64,000 nt of DNA from Caldifarciminota bacterium. Lineage in GTDB: Bacteria > Hydrothermota > Tepidihabitantia > Tepidihabitantales > Tepidihabitantaceae. This document shows positions 33,542-42,737 of the stretch, in pieces; positions within the stretch are counted from its first letter, which is position 1; each line of letters begins with the position of its first letter. The stretch spans positions 1 through 64,000 of the forward strand of contig JAOABP010000001.1 of assembly GCA_026418295.1 (NCBI GenBank), written 5' to 3'. Below the pieces are notes generated by a model. That model saw only the letters and a list, made by a program, of their open reading frames with translations. It was not told the origin of the DNA and ran no database searches. Made by a program: the position numbers and the translations under genes.

Positions 33542-35023
33542 CTACCTCCCTTCTCCGGTCAGGACATTCCGGAACCGCATCACCGGCACACCGTGACCCA
33601 CCTCCATGATCTGGTTGGGTTCGCCTTTGCCGCAGTTTGCTACCTGAAACAGGCGCCAGGTTGAGCGGTCGCCCACCATGTCAAGCGAGTTGTAGAACTC
33701 CAGGGTGTGCCCCTGATAGGTCGGGTTCTTGAAAACCCGGGTAATCCTGCCGTCCCGGACCTCCCAGGCAATCTCACAGCCGAAATGGAAGTGTTCCCGG
33801 TTGGAACCGATTGACCAGGAGACAGGCATGTCCAGAATTACTCCGTTCTCAGTTGCCCGGATAATGTCCTCAAGCGTTCCGTCATTGCCCCATTCGATGC
33901 AGACATTGGTCATGCGGTCGATCGGCGTCTTGTAAAATCCCGCGGCGCGGGCGGATGCACCAGATCGGGCAACAACTACTCTGCCCGCCTTGGTGTTTGC
34001 CTCGCCCAAGTCCAGCCGGCAGCAGAGGACATTAACCAGAATGCCGTTCTTGATCAGGTAATACTCATACTGAGGTGTTCCTTCATCATCATAGCCGAAG
34101 GTGCCGGGTGAGTTTTCAACCACCATTACCTTTGCATTCAGTTTTTCACTCCCATAGCGCAGGGTGCCGATCATCTCCGGTTTGACATGGGAGCCGCCGG
34201 CAAAGGAGAGTTCATAACCAAGAATCCGGTCCAGTTCGAGCGGATGGCCGATGGTCTCATGGACCTGCAGATGGCCCTGACCGGGCAGCAGGATTACATC
34301 CCGGCGTCCGGGCGGGAGAGTTTCAGCCGCGACGATTTCACCGAGCTCACGCTTGATTCTTTCGGTGTGAACCTCAAATGCCTGCGGGTTGGCAAGCCAT
34401 TCAAAACCGCGCGTGCCGGTGCCGTCGGAATCAAGTTCATAGCTCCGGCGCTGTGCCTTGCCGTCCTTGTCTCTTGCCATCACCGTCATGCCGGCAAAGG
34501 TGTTGAGCACCCAGCGCTCAATCTCGGTACCTTCACTGTTATAATAGAAAATCCGGCGCTTCTGAAAATGGGCTGATACCATGCGGTGCTCAACGGTATT
34601 GTCCTTCAGTTTTTCGTCCACTCGCTTGAGCAGGCTGAGCTTTTCGGGCAGAGGTACAGCGAACGGGTCCTGCTGAAACCGGGGCTGGTACTTGCCCCTG
34701 ACCGGCTGGGCACTGCCCATATCCTTTGGGAAACCGAGTAGCTGGGCGGCCGCCTCGGCATTGGCAAGTGCCCGGTCAAAGCATTCCGGAATCGCATTCA
34801 GGTCCGCAGTGGCAGCAAATCCGATCGCACCGTTTTTGAGTACCCGGACCCCGATCCCTTTTTCCCAGCGCTGATAATTGACCTCAAGGTTACCATCATA
34901 AAGCACAAGCCGTTCGGTCCGGTCCTCATCGTAGAAACGGACATCGGCAAAGCTGCACCCGGCTTCGAGCATTCGCTTAAGCTGGGTGCGGACGGTCTTT
35001 TCCACTGTGCTGCAAATGTTCAT
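33542..35023 (-). CDS. tldD: TldD-like metalloprotease
   Basis: 493 residues. The metal site HETIGHPLE (HExxxH) near residue 240 is the TldD signature and is followed by RILGYELSFAGGSHVKPE. N-terminal VRFYDEDRTERLVLYDGNLEVNYQRWEKGIGVRVLKNGAIGFAAT is typical. Ribosome site AGGAG before the ATG and a normal leader of about 35 bases. Forms a pair with the TldE-like gene. Confidence 0.9.
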   Translation of the reverse strand: MNICSTVEKTVRTQLKRMLEAGCSFADVRFYDEDRTERLVLYDGNLEVNYQRWEKGIGVRVLKNGAIGFAATADLNAIPECFDRALANAEAAAQLLGFPKDMGSAQPVRGKYQPRFQQDPFAVPLPEKLSLLKRVDEKLKDNTVEHRMVSAHFQKRRIFYYNSEGTEIERWVLNTFAGMTVMARDKDGKAQRRSYELDSDGTGTRGFEWLANPQAFEVHTERIKRELGEIVAAETLPPGRRDVILLPGQGHLQVHETIGHPLELDRILGYELSFAGGSHVKPEMIGTLRYGSEKLNAKVMVVENSPGTFGYDDEGTPQYEYYLIKNGILVNVLCCRLDLGEANTKAGRVVVARSGASARAAGFYKTPIDRMTNVCIEWGNDGTLEDIIRATENGVILDMPVSWSIGSNREHFHFGCEIAWEVRDGRITRVFKNPTYQGHTLEFYNSLDMVGDRSTWRLFQVANCGKGEPNQIMEVGHGVPVMRFRNVLTGEGR

Positions 35024-35060
35024 ATCTGCTCCTGTTTGAACTCAACCTAATTAATCAATA

Positions 35061-35088
35061 ATGATAATCAAGAAACCGGCCTTGGCAA
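35061..35088 (-). promoter_or_regulatory. Promoter of tldD-pmbA
   Basis: Minus strand: TTGCCA (35088-35083), 16 bases, TATCAT (35066-35061). A ~35-base leader with AGGAG follows. Confidence 0.6.
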
Positions 35089-35246
35089 GAGAAGTTAACA
35101 AGGGTATCAGCAGGTGCAGTTCGGTTTTATGCATTGGAGTCCCGAGTCTGACCGGGTGCAGTGCTGGAAGAGGCGGGGTTGAAGACAGCAAGGTGCCGTG
35201 TTAACGGTAAGGAAGATGTCAAGGAGCTGAATTGGTGACCGTCTGA

Positions 35247-35274
35247 TTGACCTGAGGTGGTTGATGGATATAAT
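35247..35274 (+). promoter_or_regulatory. Promoter of the glmM-like/glmS operon
   Basis: TTGACC (35247-35252), 16 bases, perfect TATAAT (35269-35274), then 6 bases to GTG 35281. Leaderless layout. Confidence 0.8.
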
Positions 35275-35280
35275 AGAGGA

Positions 35281-36645
35281 GTGTCAGAAGCGATTTTCAG
35301 CGTTTCTGGGCTGCGCGGGATTGCGGGCAGAGGGTTGACGGCGGAGCTGGTCAGCCGTGTGACTGAGGTATTCTGCCGGCTTTATGGTCCGGGCGGTTTT
35401 GCCCTGGGGCGGGATCCGAGACCTTCAGGCAGCTGGATTAAAGATGTGGTGCAGAAGGTTTTGTCCGAATTCAGATGCCAAGTCTTTGAGCTGGGTATAT
35501 GTCCGACACCAACCGCCGTACATTTTGTCCGCCAGCGAGGTCTGAAGGGAGGATTGGTGATTACCGCCAGCCACAATCCGATTGAGTGGAACGGACTGAA
35601 ACTGGTGCATCCGGCAGGCCGGTTTCTCTTTGCGGATGAGGTTGCGGCACTTGACCGGCTGATGGCTGAAGGTAGTGCAGATAGTCTGTACTGTTGTGCC
35701 GGTTCGGAGGGAGGAGTGGTTTCAGAAGCTGGGGCAGTTGACGCCCATATTGCGGCAATCCGGCGTCATCCGCTGTTTGCCGGAATCAGTGCTGGGGGAC
35801 TGCGCATCGGCGTGGATGCGGTAAACGGAGCGATGTCGGGTGCGGCAGCAGCACTGCTGCGGGCGTTCGGTGCTGAGCCCGTAACCATAAACTGTGAGCC
35901 CGAGAAATTAAGTCGAGGTTTTCCCCGCGGACCGGAACCGGTACCGGGAAACCTCACTGCGCTCTGTCAGCTGGTGCAGGCGGAGCGACTGGATGCAGGT
36001 TTTGCCTTTGATCCGGACGGCGACCGGTTCAGTTGTGTGGACGAGAACGGTGTACCGCTGGGTGAGGAGGCGACGCTCGGCCTCGCTGCCCTGTTTGTGC
36101 TGGCACAGAGGAAGACGGATGTTGTTGTCAACCTTTCCACGAGCCGAATGGTAGATTCAATTGCGGAAAGGTTCGGGGTTCGAGTTTTACGTACCCCGGT
36201 TGGAGAGGCAAATGTTGTCAGAAAGATGCTTGAGACTGGGGCAGTGCTCGGCGGTGAGGGAAACGGCGGAGTGATTTTTCCGGAAATCAATTCTACCCGG
36301 GACGGGCTGGTGGCAGCAGCAGCGGTCCTCGGGCTGATGAGAAAGAGCGGGAAGAGTCTGGGTGCAATCCGTCAGGAGCTGCCAGAATATCATCAAGTGA
36401 AGTCGGCAGTGCAGGCGCGGGAATTTGATGTGGAACGGCTCATTTCCAACCTGGAGCGGTACAGGGGAAAAGTGCCGATTGTTGACCGGAGTGACGGCAT
36501 CAGAATCGACGGCGGAGACTGGTGGGTGCACATCCGGAAGAGTAATACTGAGCCGGCAGTCCGGATTATTGCTGAAGCCCGGAGCCGTATGCTGGCCGAG
36601 GATCTTGTCGGGCAGGTCCGGCAGCTGCTCGAGAAAGGTGGATAA
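35281..36645 (+). CDS. Phosphohexomutase, probably phosphoglucosamine mutase
   Basis: 454 residues of the alpha-D-phosphohexomutase family. Seen: FSVSGLRGIAGRGLTAE, the phosphoserine loop VITASHNPIEWNGLK (Ser near 98), the metal loop FDPDGDRFSCVDENG, the sugar loop GGEGNGGVIFPEI and the C-terminal phosphate loop RKSNTEPAVRIIAEA. Genome order with glmS (2 bases downstream) supports glucosamine-6-phosphate to glucosamine-1-phosphate. The GTG at 35281 is chosen over an upstream ATG at 35257, which overlaps the promoter. Confidence 0.85.
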   Translation: MSEAIFSVSGLRGIAGRGLTAELVSRVTEVFCRLYGPGGFALGRDPRPSGSWIKDVVQKVLSEFRCQVFELGICPTPTAVHFVRQRGLKGGLVITASHNPIEWNGLKLVHPAGRFLFADEVAALDRLMAEGSADSLYCCAGSEGGVVSEAGAVDAHIAAIRRHPLFAGISAGGLRIGVDAVNGAMSGAAAALLRAFGAEPVTINCEPEKLSRGFPRGPEPVPGNLTALCQLVQAERLDAGFAFDPDGDRFSCVDENGVPLGEEATLGLAALFVLAQRKTDVVVNLSTSRMVDSIAERFGVRVLRTPVGEANVVRKMLETGAVLGGEGNGGVIFPEINSTRDGLVAAAAVLGLMRKSGKSLGAIRQELPEYHQVKSAVQAREFDVERLISNLERYRGKVPIVDRSDGIRIDGGDWWVHIRKSNTEPAVRIIAEARSRMLAEDLVGQVRQLLEKGG

Positions 36646-36647
36646 GG

Positions 36648-38483
36648 ATGTGCGGAATTGTCGGCTATATCGGCGAGCGGAATGTCAGTAATGTGGTGAT
36701 GGTCGGACTGGAGCGGTTGGAATACCGCGGATACGATTCGTGCGGGATTGCGGTGCTGAATGACGGGATCAAGATCCGTAAAACTGCAGGCAGACTGCAA
36801 CGATTGAAGGAGATATTACTGCAGAGTCCGGTTGAGGGAAAGCTGGGTATCGGGCATACGCGCTGGGCAACGCATGGGCAGGTCAGCGATGAGAATGCCC
36901 ATCCGTTTACCGATTGTACCGGCAGGATTGCACTGGTGCATAATGGAATCATTGAAAACTACCGTGAGTTGCGGCGGCAGCTGGAAACAAAGGGACACCG
37001 GTTCCAGTCGGCAACCGATACCGAGGTAATTGTCCATCTGATTGAAGATCTGGCAATACGCACCCAGGAGAAGGGATTTTTCACCGCACTGCGACGCGCA
37101 GTCGGCGAACTCCGAGGTGCATTTGCACTGGTAGTCATCAATGCGGGTGAACCGGATCGGCTGTATGCGGTGAAGATGGGGTCACCGCTCGTAATCGGCC
37201 GGGGGCAGAAGGAGTATATCATTGCCTCCGATGCACCGGCGCTTGTCGGGCTTGCCCGGAGAATGCTGGTGATGCAGGATCGTGAGATTGCGGTTGTCAG
37301 CCGGAGAGGAGTGGAGCTGCGGGATTTTGCGGGAAGGGAGGTCAGCCGGCAGTTTACTCCGATAGAGATCAAACCCCGGCAGATTTCCAAAGGCCGGTAT
37401 CCTCACTTCATGCGCAAGGAGATCTTTGAGCAGCCGTCGGTGCTGTCGGCTAATATCAGTCGGCGCTTCCGGGATGACACCATCATGCTTGATCCCGAAT
37501 TTCTCTTCTATCCTGATCTGATTGAGCGGATTAACCGGATTGTGATCCAGGCATGTGGCACATCATATCATGCCGGACTGGTGGGCAGAGCCTATTTTGA
37601 GAAACTGTGCCGGATTCCTACCTCGGTGGAGATCAGTTCGGAGCTGCGTACATCAGAATACCTCTATGAAAATGAAACGCTGATGATTGCGGTCAGCCAG
37701 TCGGGTGAAACCGCAGATACGCTGGCTGCGCTCCGTGAGGCGCAGGCGCGGGGAATGAAAACACTGGGAATACTCAATGTTTACCGTTCCTCTATCGCCC
37801 GGGAGGCGGATTCCACGGTTTATATCCATGCCGGGCCGGAAATCGGCGTGGCTTCCACAAAGGCCTATACCGCCCAGATATTCACACTGCTGACGCTCGC
37901 ACTGTACTTTGGCCGGGTACGCCGGACGCTCAGCGATCAGCAGTTAAGAAAGATCAGAGATGAGCTGCAGCACCTGCCCGGACTGGTGCAGAAAATCCTT
38001 ACCCTTGACCGCCGGATTAAGGAAGTGGCGACACGGCTGGCAGGGGCACACGATTTCATATTTCTGGGCCGGGGTATCAACTATCCGAGTGCGCTGGAGG
38101 GGGCATTGAAGCTTAAGGAGATTGCCTATGTGCATGCGACCGGTTATCCGGCTGGGGAAATGAAGCACGGTCCGATTTCGCTTATTGATGAAAATGTGCC
38201 GGTGATCGGAATTGCACCCCGGGATTCGGTTTATGAGAAGATGCTTTCCAATCTGGCAGAAGCACGGGCACGGCATGGCAGAATTATTGCCATCGGTACG
38301 GATGGAGATTGGTCGTTGAATGAACTGGCAGAAACAGTGCTTTATATTCCGGAAACTCCCGAGTATCTCTCGCCGATCGCAGTGGCGCCGGTGCTCCAGC
38401 TTTTAGCCTATCACATTGCAGTGCTGCGCGGCTGTGATGTTGATAAACCGCGCAATCTGGCAAAGTCGGTGACGGTTGAATAG
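36648..38483 (+). CDS. glmS: Glucosamine-fructose-6-phosphate aminotransferase
   Basis: Makes glucosamine-6-phosphate from fructose-6-phosphate and glutamine, the entry to UDP-GlcNAc. 611 residues: N-terminal glutaminase (MCGIVGYIG with the Cys nucleophile, RGYDSCGIAV, GHTRWATHG), then two SIS domains (QACGTSYHAGLVGRAYFE, SQSGETADTLAALR, YVHATGYPAGEMKHGPISLI) and the C-terminal LAKSVTVE signature. It follows the mutase by 2 bases. No terminator is clear after it; a weak GACGC-GAG-GCGTC hairpin lies at 38483-38495. Confidence 0.97.
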   Translation: MCGIVGYIGERNVSNVVMVGLERLEYRGYDSCGIAVLNDGIKIRKTAGRLQRLKEILLQSPVEGKLGIGHTRWATHGQVSDENAHPFTDCTGRIALVHNGIIENYRELRRQLETKGHRFQSATDTEVIVHLIEDLAIRTQEKGFFTALRRAVGELRGAFALVVINAGEPDRLYAVKMGSPLVIGRGQKEYIIASDAPALVGLARRMLVMQDREIAVVSRRGVELRDFAGREVSRQFTPIEIKPRQISKGRYPHFMRKEIFEQPSVLSANISRRFRDDTIMLDPEFLFYPDLIERINRIVIQACGTSYHAGLVGRAYFEKLCRIPTSVEISSELRTSEYLYENETLMIAVSQSGETADTLAALREAQARGMKTLGILNVYRSSIAREADSTVYIHAGPEIGVASTKAYTAQIFTLLTLALYFGRVRRTLSDQQLRKIRDELQHLPGLVQKILTLDRRIKEVATRLAGAHDFIFLGRGINYPSALEGALKLKEIAYVHATGYPAGEMKHGPISLIDENVPVIGIAPRDSVYEKMLSNLAEARARHGRIIAIGTDGDWSLNELAETVLYIPETPEYLSPIAVAPVLQLLAYHIAVLRGCDVDKPRNLAKSVTVE

Positions 38484-38507
38484 ACGCGAGGCGTCGCCGC
38501 GGTTCTA

Positions 38508-39257
38508 TTACTCTTCAGGCAGTGTCGTCTGTGGTTCTTGGATAAAGAACTGGCTGAGCACGGTTTCAGTGGAATTTTCCTCATCCCGGATGGCAATCAG
38601 CCGGTGAGGGTCGGCGAGTTCATAGAGCAGACGAACCGTCCGACCCCGGGTTGCAGTTTCGATTTCCCGGCACAGGATTTCGCCCAAGGGTGTGGTGACG
38701 AGTCTGGTGCCCAGTACCTTAACCTGAACCGGCTGGGTGCGCATTTCCAGGGGAATGATACCGCTGAGCGTAAACTTCAGCCCGGGATCGAGCGGTACTG
38801 CACGCAGCAGCATCGGCAGCATCTCCATGCAGTAGCTGTAAGGGAGGGGTTTGAGCGTCAGTTTACTGGTGCCATCAATCGTATTTTTCTGGAGGGTGAT
38901 GGCATCAGAATCAAATGTTACTTCTACTTCAGAGATGGATATTTCACTGGCAACCGTGCGGTAAAGCCAGCAGGGTTTCAAAGTATAGCGGGTGAGGGTG
39001 AAGATGGTGGAATCCAGAAAGAAAAAGGGTGCAGATTCCGATTCCACCACGCTTCTAAAGACGAGCACCGGTTCGCCTGCCTCCTCATCCAGTTCAACAG
39101 TAATAGTGCGCCGGAACACCAGCGAGTCGTTACGCCGGACTGAAAAGACAGAAGTTTCTCCATCAATCCAGCCCGGCGGTGTGAATTCCGGGAGGGACTT
39201 TTGAGGCTGGCTGCAGACCGCAAGAAATAACAGCAGGAAGATGAGCTTGAGTTTCAC
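38508..39257 (-). CDS. Hypothetical lipoprotein
   Basis: 249 residues, lipobox FLAVC (Cys15). Beta-rich body; the C-terminal VLGTRLVTTPLGEILCREIETATRGRTVRLLYELADPHRLIAI resembles the DUF3108-type beta-barrel pattern, but I am not sure of the family. Last gene of smpB-amidase-rluD; it overlaps rluD by four bases, so it is probably an envelope protein made with the amidase. Confidence 0.7.
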   Translation of the reverse strand: MKLKLIFLLLFLAVCSQPQKSLPEFTPPGWIDGETSVFSVRRNDSLVFRRTITVELDEEAGEPVLVFRSVVESESAPFFFLDSTIFTLTRYTLKPCWLYRTVASEISISEVEVTFDSDAITLQKNTIDGTSKLTLKPLPYSYCMEMLPMLLRAVPLDPGLKFTLSGIIPLEMRTQPVQVKVLGTRLVTTPLGEILCREIETATRGRTVRLLYELADPHRLIAIRDEENSTETVLSQFFIQEPQTTLPEE

Positions 39258-40252
39258 AGTCGATGCTCCCGGGCTTTTTCTTCCAGAAACAAAAGCAGCT
39301 GCTCCATATCTGCGGGCAAAGGCGAAGTGAACTCTAAGAATCTGCGGGTGCGGGGATGGGTGAAGCCGAGCCGTGCTGCGTGGAGTGCCTGGCGTTTAAT
39401 CCGGGCAAGAATCTCCTGGTGTAACGGGATATGTTCCCGCTGGGTGAGCACCGCGAGACTTCTGCCGCCGTAATCCGGATCCCCGACTACTGGATGATTG
39501 ATATGCTGGAGATGGACCCGGATCTGGTGCGTTCTGCCGGTTCGCAGACGCAGGCGGAGATAGGTGCAGATATTATACCGGCGCAGAACTTCATAACTGG
39601 TGATTGCGGTCCGGGCTGAGAACGGCGTGACCGCCATTCGCTGACGGTCGATCGTGTGCCGGCCAATTGGGGCATCAATCGTGCCGCTGGACAGCTCGAA
39701 ATCGCCCCAGGCAAAACAGAGATATTCCCGCAGCACGGTCCGGTGTTCGATCTGAGTGGAGAGGCTGCGCAGGGCTTCATCAGTCTTGGCAAACATCAGC
39801 AGTCCGGTTGTATCCTTGTCCAGCCGATGTACGACACCAGGGCGCAGTGGCGAGTCCGGCCGCAACGGCAGGTGCTGGCAGTGAAAGAGCAGTCCTTGGA
39901 CCAGTGTACCCGAACGGTTTCCCCGTGCCGGATGGACTACCACTCCTGCCGGTTTATCAATTACAATTACATCTTCATCCTCATATACGATATTCAGCTC
40001 CATCGGTTCCGGCTCGATGGTCAGTTCCGGTTCGTATTCAAACTCGGCGGTAATCAGATCGCCGGGTTTCACCCGGTAGCTGGGTTTGACCACCTGACCG
40101 TTAACCAGCACCTTGCCGGCGGTAATCAGGGATGCTGCCCGCGTCCGGGAGACGCCAAGTCCGGAAAGGACAAGGTACACATCCAGCCGTTTGCCCCAGA
40201 GCCGCTGCGAGGCGATGCGCTGGAACCGTTTGACGGTTGTGGAGGTTGCCAT
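39254..40252 (-). CDS. rluD: 23S rRNA pseudouridine synthase, RluD type
   Basis: 332 residues: S4 domain (RLDVYLVLSGLGVSRTRAASLITAGKVLVNG, about 20-85), then the catalytic RluA-type domain with VIDKPAGVVVHPA, the active-site Asp in HRLDKDTTGLL, and LRTGRTHQIRVHL. RluD modifies helix 69 of 23S rRNA; RluD versus RluC is not certain. The ATG at 40252 overlaps the amidase stop (TAATG), and the longer frame upstream lies in the amidase gene. Confidence 0.9.
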   Translation of the reverse strand: MATSTTVKRFQRIASQRLWGKRLDVYLVLSGLGVSRTRAASLITAGKVLVNGQVVKPSYRVKPGDLITAEFEYEPELTIEPEPMELNIVYEDEDVIVIDKPAGVVVHPARGNRSGTLVQGLLFHCQHLPLRPDSPLRPGVVHRLDKDTTGLLMFAKTDEALRSLSTQIEHRTVLREYLCFAWGDFELSSGTIDAPIGRHTIDRQRMAVTPFSARTAITSYEVLRRYNICTYLRLRLRTGRTHQIRVHLQHINHPVVGDPDYGGRSLAVLTQREHIPLHQEILARIKRQALHAARLGFTHPRTRRFLEFTSPLPADMEQLLLFLEEKAREHRL

Positions 40253-41652
40253 TAGTGGTTTCCGTTGAGCCGGAGCTCGTATTCCCTGGCAAAACTGACA
40301 ATGCCGGCAGCGATGGCACGGGCGAGTTTTGCCCGGTATTCCGGCTTGCGCAGTGTCTGCTCTTCCCGGCGGTTGCTCAAGAAACCGCACTCCACAAGTA
40401 CCGCGGGCATGAAGATGTTGCGCAGGACATAAAAGTTTGCCTGCCGGACCCCCCGATCCTGGGTGCGCACCAGGTTCAGTCCGGCTTCCTGAATCCGCAG
40501 TGCGAGGATACTGGATTCATAGAGAAATTCATGCTGGGCAAGATCGGCGAGAATCAGTGATACCGGGTCGTTTTTGCTGATGAACGGGTTGGCGATTTCC
40601 CGCTCAAACACTTCATTTTCACGGGTTGCGACTGCACGTTCCCAGTCAGTCTTTGCCTCTGAGAGAAAGTAGGTTTCAAGCCCGGATGCAGAACGGTTTT
40701 CCGACCAGTTGGCGTGGATACTGACGAAGATCTGACTGCCAGTTTTTACCGCCTTTTCCGCCCGTTCGGCAAGTGACACATACTGGTCACAATCACGGGT
40801 GAAATACACTTCAAAGCCCTGATTTTTCAGCTGTTCACCGACACGGTGGGCGATATCAAGTACAATTTCCTTTTCCTGTGTTCCGATTCTACCGACTGCA
40901 CCCGGATCTTTTCCTCCATGCCCCGGGTCAAGGAGAATCCGGTTTACCCGGCGTTTGGGGAGTGGTGTCAGGTGCAGCTCCAGACCGTTAGCCAGTGGTG
41001 CGATTTTTTCCGACACCGGCTGGCGGAAGGTGAAGATCAGGCTGGTGCCGACCGTGCCGGAGTCGGGTTTGATACCGTTAAGCAGGCTGGAGCTGGTAAG
41101 GGATAGGAGTCGCAGCTGCTGGATGAAAACTGAGTCCATCCGGCAGCCAAGAATCAGCCGGTATTCAAGGGTGGAGTTTTTCTGGCTGAAGAAAATCAGC
41201 GGCGAATTTCTGGGCTGGAGCGGGTTTAAAAGCAGCCGCAGAATCAGGGTATCGCCTCTGCGATCAGTTTCAATCGTAGAAAGCACCGGCACATCCAGTT
41301 CCGGAAAAAGTGCGGCAGCAACCACTGCCGGCAGGTAGAGTTCACCGGAGTCAACAATGGCAGGCAGGGGCAGTTTCAGCTTCCGGGAGTTGTGAATTAC
41401 AAAATTGCTGTCCGGGATGAAAGTATATTCCAAGCTCCCCTGATTAAGCCGGCTGCTGGAGTCAGCGGGCGGTGGGAGGATGGTAACAAAACGGGTTGCG
41501 TTTCCGTTTACTGCAATCCGCCAGCACCGGCCATTGAGCTGCGCCGTGATACCGGCAAGAGGCAGGTATTCAATACCATTGAGAATTTTCGTGGGTGCAG
41601 CGGGGAAGATACTGTTCAATAACAGCAATGAAAGGAAGAAGGTTTTTTTCAT
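40252..41652 (-). CDS. N-acetylmuramoyl-L-alanine amidase (Amidase_3)
   Basis: 466 residues with a signal peptide (MKKTFFLSLLLLNSIFPAAP). The N-terminal half (~30-230) is an AMIN-like region of beta repeats, and the C-terminal zinc amidase has LLDPGHGGKDPGAVG, KEIVLDIA (zinc Glu), FVSIHANWSENRSASGLETYFL and VLVECGFLSNRREEQTL with the catalytic Glu. It cleaves the peptide stem from peptidoglycan during cell separation. Overlaps smpB by four bases. Confidence 0.93.
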   Translation of the reverse strand: MKKTFFLSLLLLNSIFPAAPTKILNGIEYLPLAGITAQLNGRCWRIAVNGNATRFVTILPPPADSSSRLNQGSLEYTFIPDSNFVIHNSRKLKLPLPAIVDSGELYLPAVVAAALFPELDVPVLSTIETDRRGDTLILRLLLNPLQPRNSPLIFFSQKNSTLEYRLILGCRMDSVFIQQLRLLSLTSSSLLNGIKPDSGTVGTSLIFTFRQPVSEKIAPLANGLELHLTPLPKRRVNRILLDPGHGGKDPGAVGRIGTQEKEIVLDIAHRVGEQLKNQGFEVYFTRDCDQYVSLAERAEKAVKTGSQIFVSIHANWSENRSASGLETYFLSEAKTDWERAVATRENEVFEREIANPFISKNDPVSLILADLAQHEFLYESSILALRIQEAGLNLVRTQDRGVRQANFYVLRNIFMPAVLVECGFLSNRREEQTLRKPEYRAKLARAIAAGIVSFAREYELRLNGNH

Positions 41653-42089
41653 CGCCAGCGCCGTTCCTCCCGTTCCATTGCCCGTTTCTTCAGTTCCTCC
41701 CGGCGGTCGATTGCCTTTTTGCCCTTGCAGAGCGCCAGTTCCACCTTGGCGATGCCCCGATCATTAAAGTAAAGTCGCAGGGGAATCAGAGTAAATCCGC
41801 GCAGGGTGGTTTTGCCGAAGAGCCGTTTGATTTCATCCTTGTGCAAAAGCAGTTTGCGTCGGCGCCGCGGGTCACGGTTGAAGATGTTACCCTGGCGATA
41901 GGGGGCGATACTGACATCGCAGAGAAATGCCTCCCCGTTTTCAATTATCGCATAACCGCCGTCAAGCGAGGCGCCGCCTTCGCGCAGTGACTTGACCTCG
42001 GTACCGGTCAAGGCGATGCCCGCCTCCATTTTCTCAAAAACGGTATAGTCGCGCAGCGCCTTGCGGTTGGTGGCTACGACCTTCACCAT
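41649..42089 (-). CDS. smpB: SsrA-binding protein
   Basis: Binds tmRNA and loads it on stalled ribosomes. 146 residues: NRKALRDYTVFEKMEAGIALTGTEVKSLREGGASLDGGYA, FLCDVSIAPYRQGN, RKLLLHKDEI and the basic C-terminal tail RREELKKRAMEREERRWR. The ATG at 42087-42089 is only 3 bases after a TATAAT box; the GTG next to it (42086) is exactly 6 bases after it, like other leaderless genes here, so translation may start with that GTG. No tmRNA gene in the window. Confidence 0.94.
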   Translation of the reverse strand: MVKVVATNRKALRDYTVFEKMEAGIALTGTEVKSLREGGASLDGGYAIIENGEAFLCDVSIAPYRQGNIFNRDPRRRRKLLLHKDEIKRLFGKTTLRGFTLIPLRLYFNDRGIAKVELALCKGKKAIDRREELKKRAMEREERRWR

Positions 42090-42092
42090 CTG

Positions 42093-42120
42093 ATTATAGA
42101 AAACGATGCGGATGTGTCAA
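42093..42120 (-). promoter_or_regulatory. Promoter of smpB operon
   Basis: Minus strand: TTGACA (42120-42115), 16 bases, TATAAT (42098-42093). Perfect boxes. Confidence 0.85.
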
Positions 42121-42155
42121 TGGTAATAAATCGGGAAGCAGCAGTTTGTCGGCTG

Positions 42156-42323
42156 CTAACGGTGACGGAGCGGGTAAAGCCGGCGGATTTCCGGTATGAT
42201 CTGTTCACCCCAGAGCAGCCGGTTACCAATTACCAGCACCGGCAGGGGGTGAGTGGTTCCGGGTGTCAATTTTTCTTCCAATTCTCGAAGCTTGACATAG
42301 TTTTCCGGGTTACAGATGGGCAT
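42156..42323 (-). pseudogene. Thioredoxin-fold fragment, probably a gene remnant
   Basis: A 55-codon frame encodes CNPENYVKLRELEEKLTPG... then LPVLVIGNRLLWGEQIIPEIRRLYP. This pattern (ENY..L.ELE, then P-V-x-V-I-G-N-x-L-x-x-G-E) matches the C-terminal half of short thioredoxin/glutaredoxin-like proteins, but the CxxC redox half is missing. A TATAAT lies 4 bases before the ATG without a good -35 box. It is either a truncated relic or a tiny gene; relic is preferred. Confidence 0.5.
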
Positions 42324-42346
42324 GAGTATTATAAGGTATCATAGAA

Positions 42347-42586
42347 TTAGATGCGACGCATGTTCGTTCCCCCAGTTACTGTAATGCTACGGTCCTTTTC
42401 CAGAGTGATGCTCAGGATCAGTGGATCATTAATACATTCTGGTGCCGGGTAGGCCCAGTCACGGCGCAGCGCTGTCGGGTTGGGAATTCGTAATTGCGAA
42501 ACCGGGATACGATATTCAACATAAGGTTCAAGCCGAATAGCAGAGGGAGCGATGATAAATACCAGACGCTGAATGAAGTTAACCAT
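42347..42586 (-). CDS. Small hypothetical ORF, possibly decayed
   Basis: 79 codons from the ATG at 42586 (a TTG at 42637 would add 17). It starts with a hydrophobic VNFIQRLVFIIAPSAI stretch, then a beta-like C terminus ending DPLILSITLEKDRSITVTGG. A resemblance to the ExbD layout is faint and not claimed. No ribosome site. The sequence is more AT-rich than its neighbours and lies beside a thioredoxin remnant. Confidence 0.35.
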   Translation of the reverse strand: MVNFIQRLVFIIAPSAIRLEPYVEYRIPVSQLRIPNPTALRRDWAYPAPECINDPLILSITLEKDRSITVTGGTNMRRI

Positions 42587-42660
42587 GTGGCGCAATAAAG
42601 TTATAATACTTTCTCTCTCGTCAAGCGGTAATGGCAATTCCGGAGGATTGTTGTCAAAAA

Positions 42661-42688
42661 TTGTAAATGCCGGTTCTGAATTTAAAAT
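42661..42688 (+). promoter_or_regulatory. Promoter of the 42738 secreted protein
   Basis: TTGTAA (42661-42666), 16 bases, TAAAAT (42683-42688). A leader of ~40 bases contains GGAGG. A TTGACA for the opposite strand lies at 42657-42652. Confidence 0.55.
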
Positions 42689-42737
42689 AATATTGGTAAT
42701 TTGATGTTAGCAAAATATCAAGGACACGGAGGAATCT

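Noticed and set aside
42114-42344. 76-codon plus-strand ORF in the smpB upstream region
   Set aside because: It opposes a thioredoxin-like frame and the smpB promoter, and lacks any recognisable motif.
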